DNA of 64,000 nucleotides from an uncultured Bacteroidales bacterium (GCA_902768125.1 CACXKA010000014.1:1-64000), one strand, 5' to 3'. Positions 36,529 through 44,575 are shown, numbered from the stretch's first letter. Made by a program: numbers and translations. Notes: a model not told the origin generated them from the letters alone.

Positions 36529-38208
36529 CCGTTCCATTCGGATGACATCACTCGTGAAATCCACTACAGCCAATCGGTGGGTTACAAAGATGATGGTGCT
36601 GTCGTGAAAATGCTGTTTGAGATTCTCAAGCAGCTTTTTTTCTGTCTCCACGTCAAGGGCAGAAGTGGCTTCGTCAAGCAGAAGCACCTTGCAGGGATGC
36701 AGGATGGCACGGGCAATTGCGATACGTTGAGCTTGACCTTCGGAAAGTCCCCCGCCTTGTTCGGCACATTTGGTGTCGAGACCATTCGGGAGAGTGAAAA
36801 CAAAGTCTGCCATCGCGAGTTGGAGTGCATGACGCATCTCCTCATCTGTAGCATCAGGCTTGCCCATGAGAAGATTCTCACGAATGGTGCCCGAGAAAAG
36901 GGTGTTGCCCTGTGGAATGTAGGAAAAATTGGAACGTAGGGCAGGGGAGAGAGGTTGGGTTTGAGGTTTGAAGTTTGAGGTTTGAGAGTTAAGAGTTGAG
37001 GAATAGGCTTCTGCGGTTCCTTCTGAGGGATTGATGAGGGCGAGAATCATGCGGATAAGGGTGGTTTTGCCTGCTCCTGTCTCTCCCAAGATGGCGGTGA
37101 AACTGCCTGGCTGGAAGTCGTGTGAGAAGTGTTGAATGATGGTACGACCCTTATTGGTGTATTGATAAGACACATCGTTGAAGCGGATGCCGACATTGCC
37201 ATCGAGGAGAATGGGTTCTTCCTCAGGTTCCAGAGGCAGTTCTTCCAGTTCCATCAAACGTTCGCAAGAAGTCATGCTGTTCACGAAGATGGGCAAGAGT
37301 CGGGCAGCATCGAGCATAGGGCGCTGGATGCGGTTGATGAGTTGGGTGAATGCCATGAGCACGCCCATTGTGATGAGTCCTGCCTGCAATTGGAACAATC
37401 CCCATACCAATGCCAAGAGGAAAGCGCCTACAAAGCCGATGTTGACCAATGTCTTCGAGAGAATGGAAAAGCGAGCCCTTGCTTTGATTTGCTTGTGCAA
37501 GAGACCTTGCCGTTGTTCCAGCTTGTCCACCATGGACGCTTCACGTCCCAGCACCTTGATAACCATCTTGTGTTGGATGCTTTCCTGAATGATGGATTGG
37601 ATGGCGGAGTTGCTGTCCTTGATGGTGCGCACAATACGGCGCATCCGTTTGAAGTAGATGCGAGAGAGGATGACAAAGATGGGTGAGGCAATCACCACAA
37701 TCAGAGCGAGTGTGCTGTCCATCAGATAGAGATAGATGAACGAGGCAACGAACTGTGTGATAACAATGACGGTGGTGGGTAGGATGTCCGTCATCAGATT
37801 GACGATGTCGTTCACATCCCCAAAGAGTCGGTTCAACACATCCCCGCTATGATATTTCTCAATCCCGTGCCATTTTCCTTTGATGAGTTGACGGAAGAAA
37901 AATTGTTGCATCAGGTTTTGTGTCCTGACTCCTAACACGGCACTAATCCAAGTGGAAGCGATGTGCATACAAATCTCCAACAAGAACACCACCGCCAGCA
38001 CCACTGCTGTCCAGATGATGCTGCCTTCCTTGGCATGAGTGGCAATGTCGGTGAGAGAGCGGATGGCGTCAACCCCTAACAGTCCCAATGCCACCATAGC
38101 AAGCCCAATGAACACATTGAGCACAGCTTGCAAGCGACAACTCTTATGATGTCGCCACAACCACGCCATGATTTCCCGCGTCGAATATTTTGTCTTGTTG
38201 ATTCTCAC
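36517..38208 (-). CDS. ABC exporter, fused membrane and ATPase domains
   Basis: Protein of 563 residues. About six membrane segments lie in the first 320 residues (VFIGLAMVALGLLGVDAI, WTAVVLAVVFLLEICMHIAS). The ATPase half has Walker A GETGAGKTTLI, the signature LSEGQAQRIAIARA, Walker B VLLLDEATSALD and the switch His in FVTHRLAV. The substrate is unknown. The start is a GTG at 38206-38208, directly against a 14-base repeat array, so no ribosome site is visible; an ATG at 38167-38169 (MAWLWRHH) is an alternative. Six heptamers at 36959-37000 add 14 residues (LNSQTSNFKPQTQP) in frame between Walker A and the signature. Its 3' end overlaps the preceding plus-strand gene by 12 bases. Confidence 0.88.
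   Translation of the reverse strand: MRINKTKYSTREIMAWLWRHHKSCRLQAVLNVFIGLAMVALGLLGVDAIRSLTDIATHAKEGSIIWTAVVLAVVFLLEICMHIASTWISAVLGVRTQNLMQQFFFRQLIKGKWHGIEKYHSGDVLNRLFGDVNDIVNLMTDILPTTVIVITQFVASFIYLYLMDSTLALIVVIASPIFVILSRIYFKRMRRIVRTIKDSNSAIQSIIQESIQHKMVIKVLGREASMVDKLEQRQGLLHKQIKARARFSILSKTLVNIGFVGAFLLALVWGLFQLQAGLITMGVLMAFTQLINRIQRPMLDAARLLPIFVNSMTSCERLMELEELPLEPEEEPILLDGNVGIRFNDVSYQYTNKGRTIIQHFSHDFQPGSFTAILGETGAGKTTLIRMILALINPSEGTAEAYSSTLNSQTSNFKPQTQPLSPALRSNFSYIPQGNTLFSGTIRENLLMGKPDATDEEMRHALQLAMADFVFTLPNGLDTKCAEQGGGLSEGQAQRIAIARAILHPCKVLLLDEATSALDVETEKKLLENLKQHFHDSTIIFVTHRLAVVDFTSDVIRMERLDG
36959..37000 (-). repeat. In-frame heptamer array inside the ABC exporter gene
   Basis: Six 7-base units on the plus strand (GTTTGAG, GTTTGAA, GTTTGAG, GTTTGAG, AGTTAAG, AGTTGAG) make 42 bases, exactly 14 codons. 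On the coding strand the unit is CTCAAAC, the same as in radA. Confidence 0.85.
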
Positions 38209-38278
38209 CTCAAACCTCCAATCTCAAACCTCCAATCTCAAACCTCCAATCTCAAACCTCCAATCTCAAACCTCCAAT
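38209..38278. repeat. Five-copy 14-base tandem repeat between nadK and the ABC gene
   Basis: CTCAAACCTCCAAT is repeated five times without change over 70 bases. It fills the whole gap between the nadK stop and the ABC GTG start; the last T is shared with the nadK stop codon. Each unit is two heptamers. Confidence 0.95.
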
Positions 38279-39162
38279 CACCCTCTACTATCCGTTCCCC
38301 ACATCATCTTCTTTCTCAACGTGGAGAAGAAGCTCTGACCTTGTCGAGTCACCACCTTCACGCAGTAAGGTGCCTTGCGGATGCGCAGGTGGATATTGTC
38401 GGGATAGCTTTGGCTTCGTCCGTCGAGAGAGATGAGGAAACTGTTGCTTCGGCTCTCCACACGGAGGGATATTTCGCTGTTGTCGCACAGCACCAGAGGA
38501 CGCATGTTCAAGCTGTGGGGAGCCACAGGCGTGAGGCTGATGGTGTCGCTCTGTGGCACGATGATAGGACCGCCCACGCTGAGCGAGTAGGCTGTGCTTC
38601 CTGTGGGTGTACCGATGATGAGACCATCCGCCTGATAAGTCGTCAGGTACTCGTCGTTGATATCGGTGTGGATGGAAATCATCGAAGAGATGTCATGCTT
38701 CAGGATGGCAATCTCGTTGAGTGCAAACGGATAATCCCTCAGTTCCATCTCATCGCAGGAGATGTTCAGCACGCTATGTGCCTCCACGCCGAAGTTGCCG
38801 TCGTAGATGTCAGCCATTGTAGCTTCGATGTGGTCGGGTGAGAAACTTGCCAGGAAGCCCAACCTGCCCGTGTTGATGCCGATGATAGGGATTTCCTTGT
38901 CTCCCACACGGCTTGCCACATCAAGGAAGGTGCCGTCACCGCCCATGCACACCACATAGTCGGCAGTGAAGTTGTTGTCCTTGATGATTTCACAATCAGG
39001 CACATGAATCTTCAGGTTGTCACGCAGAAAGAGGTAAAATGGCTCGGGCATGGCGAGCACCGCCTTTTTCTCGTTGGCAATGGCGAAGAATTTCTGCACC
39101 GCAGCACTCTTTCGCTCCTGATGTACGTTGCCAAACAAGGCAAACTTCAGCTTTTTAGTCAT
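38278..39162 (-). CDS. nadK: NAD kinase
   Basis: Protein of 294 residues that makes NADP from NAD and ATP in the cytosol. The key motif GGDGTFLDVA is present, followed by INTGRLGFLASF, and the substrate-binding region GTPTGSTAYSLSVGGPI. The length is normal for the family. A minus-strand promoter -7 box lies at 39215-39222. The ABC gene follows after the 14-base array and is probably co-transcribed. Confidence 0.95.
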   Translation of the reverse strand: MTKKLKFALFGNVHQERKSAAVQKFFAIANEKKAVLAMPEPFYLFLRDNLKIHVPDCEIIKDNNFTADYVVCMGGDGTFLDVASRVGDKEIPIIGINTGRLGFLASFSPDHIEATMADIYDGNFGVEAHSVLNISCDEMELRDYPFALNEIAILKHDISSMISIHTDINDEYLTTYQADGLIIGTPTGSTAYSLSVGGPIIVPQSDTISLTPVAPHSLNMRPLVLCDNSEISLRVESRSNSFLISLDGRSQSYPDNIHLRIRKAPYCVKVVTRQGQSFFSTLRKKMMWGTDSRG

Positions 39163-39177
39163 ATTTAAGAGTTTTTA

Positions 39178-39209
39178 TTTGTCTTGTGTGTGAAAATGTT
39201 GTACTTTTG
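39178..39209 (+). promoter_or_regulatory. Promoter of the exbB operon
   Basis: TTTG at 39178-39181, 20 bases, then TACTTTTG at 39202-39209. It matches the phylum consensus fully. The ATG of exbB is 95 bases downstream. Confidence 0.75.
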
Positions 39210-39214
39210 CAGTG

Positions 39215-39222
39215 CAAAGGTA
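39215..39222 (-). promoter_or_regulatory. Promoter -7 box of nadK
   Basis: On the minus strand 39222-39215 reads TACCTTTG, a perfect TAnnTTTG box. It lies five bases from the plus-strand -7 box of the exbB promoter, so the two promoters face each other and overlap. Confidence 0.65.
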
Positions 39223-39304
39223 CATTTTTAATTTGAGAAATAGTGCCTTAGACATAGAAAACGTGACTTCTAATAGATAATTGATACTAATTTACTGAAA
39301 CATT

Positions 39305-39928
39305 ATGGAAGAACTGAGCATTCTTGAGCTCGCATCGAAAGGCGGATGGATTATGATTGTCCTCGCAGTCCTTTCTGTGATTGCAGTGTACATTTTCGTT
39401 GAGCGTTTCTTGGCTATCCGCAGTGCGGGCAAGGACGACAAACTCTTCATGGATCGCATCCGCGACTACATGAAAAACAACGATGTGAAGTCGGCTATCA
39501 ACTATTGCCGTAACACCAACACCGCTGCTGCCCGCATGATTGAGCGTGGTATCAGCCGTATCGGTAAGCCTGCATCAGAGATTCAGACAGCTATCGAAAA
39601 CACGGGCAACCTTGAGATTGCCACGATGGAGAAGCGTCTGCCTGTGCTTGCCACGATTGCTGGTGGTGCGCCCATGATTGGCTTCCTCGGCACCGTCATT
39701 GGTATGGTCGAGGCTTTCTGGCAGATGAGCAATGCTGGTGGCAACATCGACATCAGTCTCCTCTCAGGCGGCATCTATCAGGCAATGATCACCACCGTTG
39801 GCGGTTTGGCTGTCGGCATTGTGGCGCTCTTCGGCTACAACTATCTGGTGGCTAAGATTGACGGCGTGGTGAACGAGATAGAGGCGAAGTCACTCACATT
39901 CATGGACATCATTGCTGCTGGCGACTGA
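39305..39928 (+). CDS. exbB: ExbB/TolQ-type proton channel subunit
   Basis: Inner-membrane protein of 207 residues. Three membrane segments are visible: GGWIMIVLAVLSVIAVYIFV near the start, one around LATIAGGAPMIGFLGTVIGM, and one around MITTVGGLAVGIVALFGYNY. With ExbD it uses the proton gradient to power TonB. It leads the operon exbB-exbD-tonB and so probably serves SusC-type transporters such as the two in this window. Confidence 0.93.
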   Translation: MEELSILELASKGGWIMIVLAVLSVIAVYIFVERFLAIRSAGKDDKLFMDRIRDYMKNNDVKSAINYCRNTNTAAARMIERGISRIGKPASEIQTAIENTGNLEIATMEKRLPVLATIAGGAPMIGFLGTVIGMVEAFWQMSNAGGNIDISLLSGGIYQAMITTVGGLAVGIVALFGYNYLVAKIDGVVNEIEAKSLTFMDIIAAGD

Positions 39929-39930
39929 GA

Positions 39931-39967
39931 AATAAATAGTAAATAGTAAATCGTCAAATAGTAAATA
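39931..39967 (+). repeat. GTAAATA heptamer track between exbB and exbD
   Basis: The 45-base gap is filled by AATAAATA, GTAAATA, GTAAATC, GTCAAATA and GTAAATA. Nearly the same series occurs at 41459-41500 after tonB. Confidence 0.75.
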
Positions 39968-39973
39968 TAAAAG

Positions 39974-40390
39974 ATGTTCAAGCGACGTACCAAGGTCAGC
40001 CCGACGTTCAACATGGCGTCCATGACCGACATCATTTTCCTGTTGCTCATCTTCTTCATGATCACGAGCACGATGGTGTCGCCCAATGCCATCAAAGTCT
40101 TGTTGCCGCAGGGCAAGAAGCAGACGACGGTGAAGGCAACGGCTCGTGTGGTCATCGACAAAGACCTCAACCTGTATGCTGCTGCAGGCAACGAACAGGA
40201 AGAGCCTGTCACGCTGGAGGAATTGCCTCAGATATTGGGTGCTCAGGTGAATGACACCACCGAACTATTCGTTTCCCTCTATGCCGACGAGGCTGTGCCT
40301 TATCGGAATATCGTTGAGATTCTCAGTATAGCCAACGAGAACCACTTCAAGATGGTTCTTGCCACACGACCACCATCGCAAAATGAATGA
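39974..40390 (+). CDS. exbD: ExbD/TolR-type proton channel subunit
   Basis: Protein of 138 residues with one membrane segment at about 19-37 and a periplasmic domain. The conserved Asp that carries protons lies in FNMASMTDIIFLLLIFFMIT (Asp19). It works with ExbB. The stop overlaps the tonB start by eight bases. Confidence 0.92.
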   Translation: MFKRRTKVSPTFNMASMTDIIFLLLIFFMITSTMVSPNAIKVLLPQGKKQTTVKATARVVIDKDLNLYAAAGNEQEEPVTLEELPQILGAQVNDTTELFVSLYADEAVPYRNIVEILSIANENHFKMVLATRPPSQNE

Positions 40391-41456
40391 CAACACTCCC
40401 AAGAAAGATAAGGTAAAGGCTGGCATCATCTCCCTTTTGGTGCATGCGGCTATCGTTCTTCTCCTTGCCATCCTGACGCTCTCTGTGGCGCATCCCGACA
40501 AGGACAAGGAGGATGGTGTGCCTGTGCTGTTGGGCATGGTCGAAGATGCTGGAGGCGAAGACCTCGGAGGCTTGCCTGCCGATGTGTCCTCCGCTGATTC
40601 TGAAGCGGAATCGAACCAGTCGGATGAAGCAGAAGTGGACCCCGTTCCTGTGGCTCCTCCTCCTGCACCAGCTGCCAAGCCAGAGCCCAAACCGACTCCT
40701 GCCCCCAAACCACAACCTGCTAAGCCGCTCATCACGCAAGATCAGGAGAAATCCATAGCAGCTGAACAGGCAAAGAAGGCAGAGGAAGCCAAGAAGAAAG
40801 CCGCCGAGGAGGCAAGAATCAAGGCGGAAGCCGAAGCCAAGCGCAAGGCAGAAGAAGCTGCCAAGAAGCGTGCTGCTGAGGAAGCTGCCCGCAAGAAAGC
40901 CGCTGAAGAGGCTGCCAAGAAACGTGCGGCTGAAGAGGCTGCCCGCAAGAAGGCTGCAGAAGAGGCTGCCAAGAAACGCGCTGCTGAGGAGGCTCGTCGG
41001 AAGGCAGAAGAGGAAGCACGTAAGAAAGCAGAAGCTGACCGTAAGGCGGCTGCGGCTGCCAACAACCGAGTGGCTGGTGCTTTCGGTAGTGGTAACAAGG
41101 GTAGTAGTGGCAACACGACTGGCAATGGAGCACAAGGTTCGCCTACTGGCAACAGCAATACAGGTGCCACGACTGGTACGGGTGGCTTGGGTACAGGCAC
41201 TTCCGCCAAGGTGGGCAATCGTACTGTTGTTTATCTTGCCAAGCCTAATTATGCTGACCCCAACAGTGAGGGAACCGTGCTTGTTTCTATTCAGGTGAGC
41301 GCATCAGGTGCAGTCATCAGTGCCAACGTGACCAGCAGCACCACTTCCTCCACAGCCCTCAAGAATGCGGCTGTCGCTGCAGCCAAGCAATCTCGCTTCT
41401 CCGAAGGTGACCGCACTGAAAGCGGCACCATCACCTACCGATTCAAGCTAAGATAA
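40383..41456 (+). CDS. tonB: TonB-family energy transducer with long helical linker
   Basis: Protein of 357 residues from ATG 40383 (MNDNTPKKDKVKAG); an in-frame ATG at 40359 is less likely because it lies deep inside exbD. One membrane segment is at about 13-35. A Pro-rich part (PVAPPPAPAAKPEPKPTPAP) is followed by about 115 residues of Ala/Glu/Lys/Arg heptad-like repeats, as in TolA, which would make a long rigid helix across the periplasm. A Gly/Ser/Asn-rich hinge precedes the C-terminal TonB/TolA fold (GTVLVSIQVSASGAVISANV, ITYRFKLR). Context with exbBD favours the TonB role. Confidence 0.88.
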   Translation: MNDNTPKKDKVKAGIISLLVHAAIVLLLAILTLSVAHPDKDKEDGVPVLLGMVEDAGGEDLGGLPADVSSADSEAESNQSDEAEVDPVPVAPPPAPAAKPEPKPTPAPKPQPAKPLITQDQEKSIAAEQAKKAEEAKKKAAEEARIKAEAEAKRKAEEAAKKRAAEEAARKKAAEEAAKKRAAEEAARKKAAEEAAKKRAAEEARRKAEEEARKKAEADRKAAAAANNRVAGAFGSGNKGSSGNTTGNGAQGSPTGNSNTGATTGTGGLGTGTSAKVGNRTVVYLAKPNYADPNSEGTVLVSIQVSASGAVISANVTSSTTSSTALKNAAVAAAKQSRFSEGDRTESGTITYRFKLR

Positions 41457-41458
41457 AT

Positions 41459-41500
41459 CGTCAAATAAATAGTAAATAGTAAATTGTCAAATCGTAAATA
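41459..41500 (+). repeat. GTAAATA heptamer track between tonB and the DJ-1 gene
   Basis: The gap holds GTCAAATAAATA, GTAAATA, GTAAATT, GTCAAATC and GTAAATA, then the start codon. It is a near copy of the track at 39931-39967. Confidence 0.75.
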
Positions 41501-42048
41501 TGATCTACGTTTTTCTTGCCACAGGCTTCGAAGAAGTGGAAGCCGTTGCTCCCATCGACGTATGTCGTCGTGCAGGTCTTGAAGTGACCACAGTGTCCAT
41601 CACCAACGAACTCACAGTGATGGGGGCTCATGGAGTGGGTTTCGTGGCCGACACCCTGTTTGCTGACAACGACTACAGCGATGCCGATATGCTCTTCCTC
41701 CCGGGAGGTATGCCAGGCTCAACCAACCTCGATGCCCACGAAGGACTTCGCCAAGTCATCTTGGCACACAACAAGGCTGGTAAGGCACTTGCTGCCATCT
41801 GTGCTGCTCCGCTTGTCTTTGGCAACCTCGGTCTTTCGAAAGGCAAGAAGATGACTTGCTATCCAGGTTGTGAGCATTACCTCGTTGGCGCCGACTATAC
41901 CGCTGCCCTTGTAGAACGTGACGGATTGATGTTCACAGGCAAAGGTCCTGCTGCCGCTCTTGCTCTCGGCTATATGATGGTTGAGCATTTCTGTGGCAAG
42001 GCAACAGCCGATCAACTCCGACAAGGCATGATGTACAACGATCTATGA
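41500..42048 (+). CDS. DJ-1/PfpI-family protein
   Basis: Protein of 182 residues, cytosolic. It has the DJ-1 pattern: [19 protein letters not shown] with the conserved Glu, [11 protein letters not shown], and the nucleophile Cys in [17 protein letters not shown]. Family members act as chaperones, glyoxalase-like enzymes or oxidative-stress proteins; the sequence does not decide between them. The stop overlaps the ispD start (ATGA type). Confidence 0.9.
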   Translation: MIYVFLATGFEEVEAVAPIDVCRRAGLEVTTVSITNELTVMGAHGVGFVADTLFADNDYSDADMLFLPGGMPGSTNLDAHEGLRQVILAHNKAGKALAAICAAPLVFGNLGLSKGKKMTCYPGCEHYLVGADYTAALVERDGLMFTGKGPAAALALGYMMVEHFCGKATADQLRQGMMYNDL

Positions 42049-42725
42049 ATGCCGTAATCATCGTAGCCGGTGGCAAGGGACTTCGCATGGGAGGTGACAT
42101 TCCCAAGCAGTTTCTGCCCGTGGGAGGCAAGCCCATTCTGATGCGCACCATCGACCGTTTTCTCCAGTACGACGAGAAGATGCAGGTGGTGTTGGTCTTG
42201 CCCGAAAGTCAGCAGGATTACTGGCGCACTCTCTGCGATGAGTACCATTTCTCTCAACCCTACACCCTCGCCAATGGTGGTGAAACCCGTTTCCATTCCG
42301 TCAAGAACGGATTAGTCAAGGTCGCTCCTGATGCCCTGTTGATTGGCGTGCACGACGGGGTGCGACCTTTCGTGTCTCTCGACACCATTCGTGCCACTTA
42401 CGAAGAAGCCTCTCGTTCCGAAGCCGTCGTGCCTGTGATTGAGGTGGTGGAGACCGTTCGCCACCTCGTGGACGGCAAGAGCATCACTGTTCCCCGTTCC
42501 GACTACCGACTTGTCCAAACCCCTCAAGTCTTTTCTGCCTCTCTGCTTCGCCAAGCTTATGAGCAGCCTTACACCGACTTCTTCACCGACGATGCTTCCG
42601 TTGTGGAACGCCTCGGACATCCCGTCACCCTTGTCCCCGGCAACCGCGAAAACATCAAGATCACCACACCCTTCGACCTGACTGTCGCAGCCAGCTGGTG
42701 TCTCGAAGAAAACACTCCTCAATAA
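42045..42725 (+). CDS. ispD: 2-C-methyl-D-erythritol 4-phosphate cytidylyltransferase
   Basis: Protein of 226 residues in the MEP isoprenoid pathway; it joins CTP to methylerythritol phosphate. The nucleotide-binding loop is [33 protein letters not shown] and [20 protein letters not shown] are typical. It is the last gene of the exbB operon and starts inside the stop of the DJ-1 gene. Confidence 0.94.
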   Translation: MNAVIIVAGGKGLRMGGDIPKQFLPVGGKPILMRTIDRFLQYDEKMQVVLVLPESQQDYWRTLCDEYHFSQPYTLANGGETRFHSVKNGLVKVAPDALLIGVHDGVRPFVSLDTIRATYEEASRSEAVVPVIEVVETVRHLVDGKSITVPRSDYRLVQTPQVFSASLLRQAYEQPYTDFFTDDASVVERLGHPVTLVPGNRENIKITTPFDLTVAASWCLEENTPQ

Positions 42726-42759
42726 CTTCATTCCCCAACCATCCCGCATGCTTCTTCAT

Positions 42760-42789
42760 CCTCCCCATGACAGGAGAGGGTCGGGGAGG
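42760..42789. repeat. GC-rich palindrome after ispD
   Basis: CCTCCCC at 42760-42766 pairs with GGGGAGG at 42783-42789 across a 16-base loop that contains GGAGAGGGTC. Its make-up resembles the palindrome found inside recG at 55218-55246. Confidence 0.6.
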
Positions 42790-42954
42790 TAAGCCCTTTT
42801 CCCCATTTTTTTGTTCCCCTATAGGGAAAATTTTGTTACCCTTAAGGGCTGCAAATTTTCTCCTTAGTTTCACGATGCAAAGTTACGGCATTTTGAAAGT
42901 GCTGACAAATTAAAGGACAAAATAAGCACGCAAAAAAGCACGGTCACTTTTTTA

Positions 42955-42994
42955 GGTCAAAGGTCAAAGGTCGAAGGCTGTAAAGGTTAAAGAT
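42955..42994 (+). repeat. GGTCAAA heptamer track
   Basis: GGTCAAA at 42955-42961 and 42962-42968 and GGTCGAA at 42969-42975 are followed by degenerate units. It lies just left of the hairpin element at 43001. Confidence 0.65.
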
Positions 42995-43000
42995 TGAAAA

Positions 43001-43153
43001 AGGTGTCATTATGTCAAAGTCAAAATGTCAAAATCGATTTTTTAATGGTGTCAAAACCGCACTATAATAATATTAAAAATATTATTTTATAGTGAGTCAA
43101 AATCCGTTTTTCAAAATTCATTTTGACATTTTGACTTTGACATTTTGACACCT
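43001..43153. repeat. Hairpin-like element with TGTCAAA-rich arms (element A)
   Basis: Bases 43001-43034 and 43120-43153 are reverse complements with two mismatches, 24 of the pairs (43011-43034) being perfect. The arms are built from GTCAAA(A) units. The core contains a second inverted repeat around CACTATAATAATATT (about 43060-43094). Confidence 0.85.
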
Positions 43154-43325
43154 AAAAGATAAATCATCACGTTTTTTTCCATTTCTCCCCTTTTCGAGGG
43201 CATTTTTTCAAAAAAAATCAAGAAAAACTCAAAAAAATCTAAACATGTACCGAGTTATGGTACAACATAGGCCGAACTTTGCATCGTGATTCAAAAAAAA
43301 TGTAATTCATTTAAAAGTTCAGCTT

Positions 43326-43505
43326 ATGGAAACTATCAGAAATTTCATCATCAATGCAGCCTTTGTCGCATTAGTGCTCACCTTCATCCTCTTCTGGGTG
43401 TGTGCAGGGATTGGCATCCAATCCATCTCCATCATCTCTGCCTTCCTCGTTTTCATCTCCGCAGCCGTATTGCTCGCCATTTCACCAGTGGGTAGGGAGG
43501 AGTGA
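43326..43505 (+). CDS. Small two-segment membrane protein (59 residues)
   Basis: Open frame METIRNFIINAAFVALVLTF to ISPVGREE and a stop. Two hydrophobic segments are visible, about 8-29 and 34-53, with charged residues at both ends. No family is recognised. It lies 36 bases after the promoter-like right repeat (43271-43289) and ends 60 or so bases before the promoter of the WYL gene. The hydrophobic pattern and clean start support a real gene, but codon evidence on 60 codons is thin. Confidence 0.6.
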   Translation: METIRNFIINAAFVALVLTFILFWVCAGIGIQSISIISAFLVFISAAVLLAISPVGREE

Positions 43506-43577
43506 AAAACGGTTGTTTGATTCAGAGGGTGGTTGGAGCAAGTTGGCTTTATTGACATGATAATTGAGTGGAATTTT

Positions 43578-43609
43578 TTTGGTTCTTTGCGAAAAATTTT
43601 GTAACTTTG
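43578..43609 (+). promoter_or_regulatory. Promoter of the WYL regulator gene
   Basis: TTTG at 43578-43581, 20 bases, then TAACTTTG at 43602-43609, a full consensus match. The ATG is 28 bases downstream. It argues against an upstream GTG start at 43568. Confidence 0.78.
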
Positions 43610-43636
43610 CAATGTCTTTTCCAAAGCCCCTCCCAC

Positions 43637-44575
43637 ATGACCACTCCGACCATTTTTAAGGAATACATCTGGCTTGTCAACACCATCTATCGTGCAGGAA
43701 AGATCTCTCTCGTTGACATTAACAAGAAATGGATACGCACGGAAATGAGTGGTGGGGTCGAGATTCCACGCACCACCTTCAACCGCCACAAAGAGGCCAT
43801 TGAGGACATCTTTGGCATCTACATCGACTGCGACCGCAAGGATGGCTACCGCTACTATATCGGCAACGAAAAGGTGCTGAACGAGGACTCGGTGCAGAAC
43901 TGGATGCTCTCTACCTTGACCGTCAGCAACATTATTGGGGAGAGCATGAATCTCCAGCATCGCATTGCGCTGGAGAACATCCCTTCGGATGGTGAATATT
44001 TGGAGTTGGTCATCAAGGCGATGAAGGAGGGCAAGCGAATCAGTGTAACCTACCGTCGCTACCAGTCCTCCGAAGCCAAGACCTTCACCCTCTCTCCTTA
44101 CTGCATCAAGTTGTTCCGTCAACGCTGGTACCTGCTGGGCAAGTTTGACGATGGAGGTTTTGCCGTCTTCTCCTTCGACCGCATGGAGGACATCACCCTG
44201 ACGGATGAAACCTTCACCATAGAGAAGGAGTTCAATGCCTCTAAGTTCTTCAGCGAATGCTTTGGTGTGGTGATAGGGGATGGCACCCAAGCTGAACGAA
44301 TCGTTCTGCGAGCCTTTGGCAGAGAGAAATACTACCTGCGTGACCTTCCCTTGCATCATACGCAGAAGGAACTCAAACCCAGGACTCCTGAGGCATGTCA
44401 GCAGCAAGAAGAAAACGATTATTCCGACTTCGAATTCCTCTTGCGTCCCACAGCCGACTTCAAAGGTCACCTGATGTCAAGAGGTGCCTGGCTCAAGGTG
44501 CTCGAACCCGAATGGCTGGCACAGGAAATCCGTCAATGGCACGAGGATTCCATCAGGAAATACCAAGAAAACTAA
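43637..44575 (+). CDS. WYL-domain transcriptional regulator
   Basis: Protein of 312 residues. I chose ATG 43637 (MTTPTIFKEYIWLVNTIYRA) because the promoter lies just before it. The N-terminal part looks like a winged helix (KISLVDINKKWIRTEMSGGV, RTTFNRHKEAIEDIFGIYI). The middle holds the WYL region (ISVTYRRYQSSEAKTFTLSP, FRQRWYLLGKFDDGGFAVFS, DRMEDITLTDETF), thought to sense a nucleotide or other small ligand. The C-terminal extension is typical of the family. No target can be read from neighbours. Confidence 0.88.
   Translation: MTTPTIFKEYIWLVNTIYRAGKISLVDINKKWIRTEMSGGVEIPRTTFNRHKEAIEDIFGIYIDCDRKDGYRYYIGNEKVLNEDSVQNWMLSTLTVSNIIGESMNLQHRIALENIPSDGEYLELVIKAMKEGKRISVTYRRYQSSEAKTFTLSPYCIKLFRQRWYLLGKFDDGGFAVFSFDRMEDITLTDETFTIEKEFNASKFFSECFGVVIGDGTQAERIVLRAFGREKYYLRDLPLHHTQKELKPRTPEACQQQEENDYSDFEFLLRPTADFKGHLMSRGAWLKVLEPEWLAQEIRQWHEDSIRKYQEN

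Larger units (their letters stand above)
42870..43289. repeat. 420-base region bounded by inverted repeats that carry promoter-like boxes
   Basis: TCACGATGCAAAGTTACGGC at 42870-42889 and GCCGAACTTTGCATCGTGA at 43271-43289 are reverse complements except for one inserted base. The left copy reads TAACTTTG on the minus strand and the right copy GAACTTTG on the plus strand, both like -7 boxes. The copies point outward from the region. Confidence 0.75.
42726..43325 (+). other. 600-base spacer with nested inverted repeats
   Basis: No long gene is seen. It holds a GC-rich palindrome (42760-42789), an outer 19-20-bp inverted repeat (42870-42889 with 43271-43289), a GGTCAAA heptamer track (42955-42994), and an inner hairpin element (43001-43153). 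The remainder, about 43154-43270, is A/T-rich without clear signal. Confidence 0.8.

Noticed and set aside
38209..38278. Tandem array considered as CRISPR
   Set aside because: Units are 14 bases with no spacers and no cas genes are near.
40359..40382. Upstream in-frame ATG for tonB
   Set aside because: It would overlap exbD by 32 bases and adds a His-rich stretch before the usual short basic N-terminus; the ATG at 40383 fits better.
40742..41218. Ala/Ser/Phe-rich open frames on the minus strand opposite tonB
   Set aside because: They arise from the Ala/Glu/Lys codon repeats of the TonB linker read backwards.
43319..44470. A 383-codon open frame on the minus strand opposite the WYL gene
   Set aside because: It has no family resemblance, no promoter, and mirrors the codon structure of the WYL gene, which has a consensus promoter and clear domains.
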